This document shows, piece by piece, positions 4,468 to 8,202 of a stretch of 8,202 nt of DNA. How positions within the stretch are numbered: position 1 is the first letter of the stretch; every line of letters begins with the position of its first letter. Source of the DNA: an uncultured Eubacteriales bacterium (GTDB lineage: Bacteria; Bacillota_A; Clostridia; Oscillospirales; Oscillospiraceae). A program made the translations under genes and the position numbers. Under the pieces are notes generated by a model. The model was not told where the DNA came from, made no database searches, and saw nothing but the letters and a program-made list of their open reading frames with translations. The stretch covers positions 1 through 8,202 of the forward strand of contig USNH01000033.1 of NCBI GenBank assembly GCA_900556015.1, given 5' to 3'.

Positions 4468-5190
4468 TTATTCCTCCAGCGCGTAGAACAGCTCCGCCAT
4501 CTGCGCCGTCACGTCCTCCGTGAAGCTGCACAGCGTCACGCAGTAGACGTAGTTCCCGGTTTTCAGGCATACCATCAGCTCATACATGGCCGTTCCGCCC
4601 TTTTCCCCGGTCACGGTGATGGCGGGGCACTTCTCCGTCCCCGCAAAATCGGCGGCGGACACCTGCACCGCCACGTTCTCATACCCGTATGCGCCCAGCG
4701 TGTCCCCCAGCTCCCCGGCGGACAGCTCCACATAGTCCTGCGCGCTCACCGCCGCGCCGCCCAGCAGCCCCAGGTTCTGGAACACAACGTTCATGGTCAT
4801 CAGCCCGTCGGTGGACACGGCGTACATATCAAAGATGCTGGGACTGTCCGCCAGCATGGCCTTCACGTCCTCGCTGTCCGTGCCCTCGGTCAGTACGCCG
4901 TTCAGCTCCGCCATCTGCTCCTGGGTGTAGAACACCCAGCTGTCGTCCAGCTTGCAGCCGATCCCGGCGAACTCGTTGGCGTACACGCCGCCGCTGACGC
5001 TTCCCGGCTCGAACCCGTCCTGCGTTTCATCGTCCGCCCCCGGCTGCACCGTGCCCGTCCCGGTGTTCTCCGTCACCCCGGGCCGCACCGTGCCGCCGAT
5101 GTCCTCCGTATCCGTATCGCTCCTGCCGCCGCAGGCCGTCATGGTCAACGCCATCACCGCCGCCAGCAGCAGAGAAATATACCGCTTCAT
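4468..5190 (-). CDS. Lipoprotein of unknown function
   Basis: The 240-residue product has a clear lipoprotein signal: MKRYIS, a hydrophobic segment, then lipobox MTAC with Cys20 as the lipid site. Residues 21-70 are a Gly/Thr/Asp/Glu-rich linker, typical of a spacer through the cell wall. Residues 71-240 look like one compact folded domain beginning YANEFAGIGCKLDDSWVFYT and ending in an acidic helix. The F-x-G-I-x-C-x-L-D-D-S-W opening resembles other clostridial lipoproteins of unknown role; I recognise no catalytic or ligand motif and assign no function. Start choice: GGAGG at 5199-5203 lies 8 bases before the ATG at 5190. A GTG at 5199 overlaps that ribosome site and is rejected. It is divergent from spoIIE and has its own promoter at 5221-5249. 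Confidence 0.85.
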   Translation of the reverse strand: MKRYISLLLAAVMALTMTACGGRSDTDTEDIGGTVRPGVTENTGTGTVQPGADDETQDGFEPGSVSGGVYANEFAGIGCKLDDSWVFYTQEQMAELNGVLTEGTDSEDVKAMLADSPSIFDMYAVSTDGLMTMNVVFQNLGLLGGAAVSAQDYVELSAGELGDTLGAYGYENVAVQVSAADFAGTEKCPAITVTGEKGGTAMYELMVCLKTGNYVYCVTLCSFTEDVTAQMAELFYALEE

Positions 5191-5216
5191 CCGCTCCACC
5201 TCCCTGTGGTTTTCCC

Positions 5217-5248
5217 TGTCATTTTACCATCCTCGCCGCAAAATGACA
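5217..5248. repeat. Perfect 9-bp inverted repeat across the lipoprotein promoter
   Basis: TGTCATTTT (5217-5225) and AAAATGACA (5240-5248) are exact reverse complements with a 14-base gap, giving 23 bp centre to centre, about two helical turns. One arm covers the -10 box and the other the -35 box of the - strand promoter. This is the layout expected of a dimer-binding repressor site. Confidence 0.5.
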
Positions 5249-5249
5249 A
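5221..5249 (-). promoter_or_regulatory. Sigma-A promoter of the lipoprotein gene
   Basis: On the - strand TTGTCA (5249-5244), 17 bases, then TAAAAT (5226-5221); ten of twelve positions match consensus. The expected start is near 5214, leaving a leader of about 24 nt that contains the ribosome site. Confidence 0.75.
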
Positions 5250-5295
5250 GCCAGCATCCGCCATATTTTTTCCTGCGTCCCTTCCTCCCCATTTC

Positions 5296-5328
5296 CCGAC
5301 ATATCTCGCCGTCCTTTTCCGCTACAAT
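5296..5328 (+). promoter_or_regulatory. Candidate spoIIE promoter with wide 21-bp spacing
   Basis: TACAAT at 5323-5328 is a good -10 box, but nothing resembling a -35 box lies 16-18 bases upstream. CCGACA (5296-5301) lies 21 bases upstream. From memory, Bacillus subtilis spoIIE uses a sigma-A promoter with a 21-bp spacer that needs phosphorylated Spo0A. The reverse complement of 5295-5301 reads TGTCGGG, close to the 0A box TGTCGAA. Expected start near 5335. Confidence 0.45.
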
Positions 5329-5360
5329 ATGACCATTGACAGAAAGGGGAGGGACAAGCC

Positions 5361-7328
5361 TTGAAACAACTGCTTCGCGGGATCAGCCGCACCGCGCCGC
5401 TGCCGCTTACGGCGCTGGCCGCGCCCGCCGCCGCTTTCTTCCTGTCCGCCGCCGCGCTGGGCGGCCAGTTCAGCCCTTGGACGCTGGCGGCGGTGGCCGT
5501 CTCCGGCACGGGCTGGAGCGGCCTCGCCTCCGTGGCGTGTGCGCTGCTGGGCGCGCTGGCGTTCCTGGATTTCCAGCCCGGCCTGCGTCTGGGCGCGGCA
5601 GCGCTGCTCATCTTCTGCGCCAACACGTCCTTCTGCACCACCCGCCTGTACCGCTGCGACTGGTTTCGTCCCCTTGCCGCCGTGCTGGCGTCATCCCTGG
5701 TGCAGACGGCCTACCTGTGGCAGCGGAGCGGACGGCAGTGGGCGCTGTGGTGCGCGTCGCTGGCCCTGCTCTACGGCTGCATCCGCCTGTGGCCGCAAAG
5801 ACTGGGCGGCCCGGCGGAGGACAGCCGCAATGGCCGTTTTTTGCTGCTGCTGGGTGTCTGCGCCGCCTTGAGCCGCCTGTCGCTGTACGGCTTCTCGCCC
5901 GCCATGCTGGCCGCCGCCGTGCTGCTGCTGGCCCTCAGCCGCTCCGTCCGCCCCGCCGACCTGATCTGCGCCGGGGCGCTGGCGGGCCTTACGCTGGATC
6001 TCTGCGCCGTGGACACGTTCTACGCCTCCGTAGTGCTGGCCCTTGCCGCCGCATCCTGCGCCGCCGCCCGGTCGCTGCCCCGTATCCTGTCCGCCGCCGC
6101 GTTCTGCGCCGGCGGCCTGTGCGGCGCGTGGCTGCTGGGCGATGTCCAGCCCTTTGCCCTGCTGTGTGAGCTCATCGCCGCCTGCGGCGCGTATCTGCTG
6201 CTGCCCGCCGCGCCGCTGACCCGTCTGCCCGCCCCGGACATGGCCGCCGCCCCGGCGGCGGCACTCCAAGCGGTGTACGACAGCCTGCCCGCCGAAGCTC
6301 CGGCCCTCCGCCCCGAGAACCCCGCCGTGCTGTTCGACCGTGCGGCGGAGCAGGTCTGCCGCGACTGCGCCCTGCGCGCCGACTGCTGGCAGTCCCATTA
6401 CACCGATACCTACAACGCCTTCAACGATGCCTGTCCCCGGCTGCTCCGCCGGGGTAAGCCCCTGGCCGAGGACTTCCCCGCCTACTTCGCCGCCCGCTGC
6501 ATCCGCTTTCCTCAGTTGCTGTCGGCGCTGGAGGAGCAGCTCCGGGGCTTTCTCCAGCGCCGCGCCCACCACGCCCGGCTGGACGCGGCCTACCGCCTGG
6601 CCCGTGAGCAGTACGCCCAGGTCTCCCAGCTCCTGACACGTCAGGAAGCGGAGGATGCCCCGGCCCGCCCCCGGTACGTCTGCCGCACCGCCCTGGCCAC
6701 CCGGCCCAAGAAAGGCGAGGCGCTCTGCGGTGACGAGGCCGCCTGCTTCGCCGTGGGGGGCAGGACGTACCTGCTGCTGTCCGACGGCATGGGCAGCGGC
6801 GACAGCGCCCATCACGAGGCCGCCATGACCGTCCGACTGCTGCGCCAGTTTCTCGCCGCCGGCATCCATGCCGCCCCGGCGCTGAAAACGCTGAACACCG
6901 CCCTTATGCTCCGCTGTCAGGGCGGCGCGGGCTTTACCACCATCGACCTGGCCTGCATGGACAGCGCCTCCGGCGTGGTCACGCTGTATAAGTACGGCGC
7001 TGCCCCGTCCTACCTGAAAAAGAGCGGCACGGTGACGCGGCTGGCGGGCAGCGCCCTGCCCGCCGGGCTGGAGAGTGCCGACCGCGACCCGCAGCCCCAG
7101 CGATTGACCCTGTCCCCCGGTCACTGGCTGGTGCTGGTGTCCGACGGTGTCACCGGCGACAGTGACGAGTGGCTGCAGGATCTTCTGGCCGGCTGGGACG
7201 GCACATCTCCCCGCCAGCTGGTGTCCCTCATCCTCCGCGAGGCGGAGGATCGCTGGCACGGCGATGACGACTGCGCCGTGCTGGCCCTCCGGGCCGAGCG
7301 GCTGGGCGACGGAAAAAAGCGGGTGTGA
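5361..7328 (+). CDS. spoIIE: Stage II sporulation protein E, PP2C-type phosphatase
   Basis: The 655-residue protein has the SpoIIE layout. Residues 1-300 are about ten hydrophobic membrane segments. Residues 310-420 form the SpoIIE-specific middle region with the Cys-rich block VCRDCALRADCW, then YTDTYNAFNDACP and EDFPAYFAARCIRFP, followed by a helical stretch. Residues 440-650 are a PP2C/SpoIIE phosphatase domain. The expected metal-ligand acidic positions are present: CGDEA (Asp458), SDGMGSGD (Asp475), SDGVTGD (Asp595) and DDDCAVL (Asp635-637). In known spore formers SpoIIE acts at the polar septum, interacts with FtsZ and dephosphorylates SpoIIAA to release sigma-F in the forespore. It is shorter than the B. 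subtilis protein (827 residues), mostly in the linker and middle region. The TTG start is supported by GGGGAGG (5346-5352) 8 bases upstream. No terminator follows before the next gene. Confidence 0.95.
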   Translation: MKQLLRGISRTAPLPLTALAAPAAAFFLSAAALGGQFSPWTLAAVAVSGTGWSGLASVACALLGALAFLDFQPGLRLGAAALLIFCANTSFCTTRLYRCDWFRPLAAVLASSLVQTAYLWQRSGRQWALWCASLALLYGCIRLWPQRLGGPAEDSRNGRFLLLLGVCAALSRLSLYGFSPAMLAAAVLLLALSRSVRPADLICAGALAGLTLDLCAVDTFYASVVLALAAASCAAARSLPRILSAAAFCAGGLCGAWLLGDVQPFALLCELIAACGAYLLLPAAPLTRLPAPDMAAAPAAALQAVYDSLPAEAPALRPENPAVLFDRAAEQVCRDCALRADCWQSHYTDTYNAFNDACPRLLRRGKPLAEDFPAYFAARCIRFPQLLSALEEQLRGFLQRRAHHARLDAAYRLAREQYAQVSQLLTRQEAEDAPARPRYVCRTALATRPKKGEALCGDEAACFAVGGRTYLLLSDGMGSGDSAHHEAAMTVRLLRQFLAAGIHAAPALKTLNTALMLRCQGGAGFTTIDLACMDSASGVVTLYKYGAAPSYLKKSGTVTRLAGSALPAGLESADRDPQPQRLTLSPGHWLVLVSDGVTGDSDEWLQDLLAGWDGTSPRQLVSLILREAEDRWHGDDDCAVLALRAERLGDGKKRV

Positions 7329-7353
7329 CGCGCCGCATTTTTCTCATTTCACC

Positions 7354-7383
7354 GTATAACTTCCCTCCGCCCCGGCGATACTA
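7354..7383 (+). promoter_or_regulatory. Forespore-type (sigma-F/sigma-G) promoter before the small membrane protein gene
   Basis: GTATA (7354-7358), 15 bases, then GGCGATACTA (7374-7383). From memory the Bacillus sigma-F pattern is a -35 of G-C/T-A-T-A/G, about 15 bases, then GG-N-N-A-N-A-N-T-A/G, which this fits at every defined position. The same bases fit the sigma-G pattern (GTATA, 18 bases, GATACTA for CATNNTA) at all but one -10 position. Expected start near 7390, 13 bases before the ribosome site. No sigma-A -35 box is present at the matching distance. Confidence 0.55.
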
Positions 7384-7417
7384 GGGCTGTAACAAATGCA
7401 GCAAGGAGGGCATCCAC

Positions 7418-7678
7418 TTGGTTAAAGGCGTTTCCCGCCGCGTCATCGTCGTTGACTCACCCGACCCGCGGATATTTGAACAGGCGATCTTCATTCTCCC
7501 CACCGATGGCGGCGGTGTCAGCTCCCGCCAGCTGGTGGATCAGGCGGTGCGTATCGCCCGCAACTATGCCCGCTGTCAGGGCGGCTCCCGCCGCCGCTTC
7601 CGCTGGCCCGCCTGGCTTTGGGCCGTGTGCGGCGCGGCAGTCTGCGGCCTTGCGTGGCTGCTCATCTCACTTTTCTGA
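7418..7678 (+). CDS. Small tail-anchored membrane protein of unknown function
   Basis: The 86-residue protein starts at TTG, 7 bases after AAGGAGGG (7403-7410). Residues 1-50 are soluble: MVKGVSRRVIVVDSPDPRIF, a short strand FEQAIFIL, then a helix QLVDQAVRIARNYARC. Residues 58-62 (RRRFR) are strongly basic, followed by one hydrophobic segment from 64 to the C-terminus (WLWAVCGAAVCGLAWLLISLF). By the positive-inside rule the N-terminal domain would face the cytoplasm, with no outside loop. I do not recognise a named family. It begins 89 bases after spoIIE in the same direction, has a forespore-type promoter, and ends before a strong terminator. A role in the forespore membrane or cytoplasm during sporulation is inference from context. 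Confidence 0.8.
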   Translation: MVKGVSRRVIVVDSPDPRIFEQAIFILPTDGGGVSSRQLVDQAVRIARNYARCQGGSRRRFRWPAWLWAVCGAAVCGLAWLLISLF

Positions 7679-7759
7679 CGTTGGTTTCATGCGGGAAAAC
7701 GGCCCGCTTGAAATAGATGGCTTTTCCATCGTTTTTTCCCACCGTTTTTCTCCTCACTT

Positions 7760-7791
7760 GGGGCGGACGCATCAGCGTCCGCCCCTTTTTT
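7760..7791 (+). terminator. Strong intrinsic terminator after the small membrane protein gene
   Basis: An 11-bp GC-rich stem (GGGGCGGACGC, 7760-7770, with 7775-7785), loop ATCA and six T. It ends the spoIIE/small-membrane-protein unit. Two weaker hairpins precede it, GCGGG/CCCGC at 7691-7707 and GATGG/CCATC at 7716-7730, the latter also followed by six T. Confidence 0.9.
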
Positions 7792-7796
7792 CGTAA

Positions 7797-7832
7797 TGTC
7801 AGGTAACTGAAAATAATTTAGAACGCCTGACA
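7797..7832. repeat. Imperfect inverted repeat upstream of the purine permease gene
   Basis: TGTCAGG (7797-7803) pairs with CCTGACA (7826-7832). Inside, CTGAA (7807-7811) can pair with TTTAG (7817-7821, one G-T pair) around AATAA. The right arm contains CTGACA, which resembles a -35 box. It lies just upstream of the likely promoter, so a DNA operator is more plausible than an RNA element. No purine-riboswitch core is visible. Confidence 0.4.
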
Positions 7833-7839
7833 AAAAGTC

Positions 7840-7868
7840 TTGTTTTTTCCGTTAAAAGGCGTTAAGAT
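7840..7868 (+). promoter_or_regulatory. Likely sigma-A promoter of the purine permease gene
   Basis: TTGTTT (7840-7845), 17 bases, TAAGAT (7863-7868). Both boxes deviate from consensus. The predicted start near 7875 would place the hairpin at 7874-7892 at the extreme 5' end of the transcript. Confidence 0.45.
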
Positions 7869-7873
7869 ATAAG

Positions 7874-7892
7874 TGCGCCCGTTCCGGGCGCA
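7874..7892 (+). promoter_or_regulatory. Leader hairpin of the purine permease gene
   Basis: An 8-bp perfect stem TGCGCCCG/CGGGCGCA (7874-7881 with 7885-7892) has a TTC loop and no T-run after it. An alternative outer pairing AAGTG/CACTT (7871-7875 with 7896-7900) competes for two of its bases. It lies 10 bases before the ribosome site, resembling the leader hairpin at 1779-1804. Confidence 0.5.
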
Positions 7893-7917
7893 TCACACTT
7901 GCAAAGGAGAGTATCAC

Positions 7918-8202
7918 ATGGAGCGTATCTTCCACCTGAAGGAGAACGGCACCACGGTCAAAACGGAGATCCTGGCCGGCCTGACCACCTTCATGACCAT
8001 GGCGTACATCATCGCCCTGAACCCCAACCTGCTGACCAACTTCGCCGTCGGCACGCCCCTTTGGAACGGCGTGTTCCTGGCCACCTGCATCGCCAGCGCC
8101 ATCGGCACGGTGGTCATGGCCTTCCTGGCCAACAAGCCCTTCGTCATGGCCCCCGGCATGGGTCTGAACAGCTTCTTCGCCGTCATCGCCGGCAACGTGG
8201 CC
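7918..8202 (+). CDS. NCS2/AzgA-type purine permease, N-terminal part (3' end outside window)
   Basis: The first 95 residues of a membrane transporter of the NCS2 AzgA-like group (PbuG/PbuO relatives), which import guanine, hypoxanthine or adenine with protons. The start MERIFHLKENGTTVKTEILA is typical of the group. It is followed by a first helix LTTFMTMAYIIALNPNLL, a second helix region VFLATCIASAIGTVVMAFLA, and the signature NKPFVMAPGMGLNSFFA. Family members run to about 430-480 residues, so roughly four fifths is beyond the window. AAAGGAG (7903-7909) lies 8 bases before the ATG. It is separated from the sporulation genes by a strong terminator and has its own promoter. Which purine it carries cannot be decided from this part. 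Confidence 0.92.
   Translation, partial: MERIFHLKENGTTVKTEILAGLTTFMTMAYIIALNPNLLTNFAVGTPLWNGVFLATCIASAIGTVVMAFLANKPFVMAPGMGLNSFFAVIAGNVA

Noticed and set aside
4468..5199. GTG start giving three extra residues on the lipoprotein
   Set aside because: The GTG overlaps the GGAGG that serves the ATG at 5190, which has correct spacing and gives a normal signal peptide.
5336..5341. TTGACA as a spoIIE -35 box
   Set aside because: A -10 box at normal spacing would fall inside the coding start, where no TATAAT-like sequence exists.
5336..6169. 277-codon + strand frame starting before spoIIE
   Set aside because: It overlaps spoIIE in another frame and is Arg/Pro/Ala-rich. spoIIE has the ribosome site and recognisable domains.
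5691..7259. 522-codon open frame on the - strand
   Set aside because: It is antisense to spoIIE, with low-complexity Gly/Gln/Arg/Ala composition and no recognisable domain; a shadow of the real gene.
7790..7917. Purine riboswitch before the permease
   Set aside because: I looked for the conserved three-way junction core sequences and did not see them; only an imperfect inverted repeat and one hairpin are present.

Overview
The window looks like chromosomal DNA of a GC-rich, endospore-forming, anaerobic member of the Firmicutes, most likely an Oscillospiraceae-type gut clostridium. The evidence is strong Shine-Dalgarno sequences before every intact start, Gram-positive style lipoproteins, a spoIIE gene, and the tail of methylaspartate ammonia-lyase, an enzyme of anaerobic glutamate fermentation. 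The species assignment is inference.

Layout. (1) 2-412, + strand: the 3' end of mal and its hairpin. (2) 413-660: an intergenic stretch with two copies of a short GC-rich palindromic repeat. (3) 619-2022, - strand: an orphan COG1840-type solute-binding lipoprotein with its own consensus sigma-A promoter and a hairpin leader. Just upstream lies a 55-codon remnant of a sensor histidine kinase, cut off at an in-frame stop. (4) 2024-3830, + strand: a REP-like palindrome, a promoter with a folded leader, and a MATE-family multidrug efflux gene. (5) 3861-4457: a compact cassette of an XRE-type repressor (-) and a divergent small RHH-like reading frame (+) that appears to have lost one base near its start. 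Both outer ends carry nearly identical bidirectional terminators. (6) 4468-5249, - strand: a lipoprotein of unknown function, transcribed divergently from (7) spoIIE, 5361-7328, + strand. (8) 7354-7791, + strand: a tail-anchored small membrane protein of 86 residues, preceded by a promoter of forespore (sigma-F/sigma-G) type and followed by a strong terminator. (9) 7840-8202, + strand: the 5' end of an NCS2-type purine permease.

The genes do not form one pathway. The most coherent functional unit is spoIIE plus the small membrane protein: SpoIIE triggers sigma-F activation in the forespore, and the next gene has what looks like a sigma-F/sigma-G promoter. The lipoprotein shares the spoIIE upstream region, which carries a 9-bp perfect inverted repeat across the lipoprotein promoter and an unusually spaced candidate spoIIE promoter. 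The most unusual unit is the terminator-insulated HTH/small-ORF cassette with paired direct repeats around its + strand promoter. I see no tRNA, rRNA, CRISPR array, transposase or phage gene.
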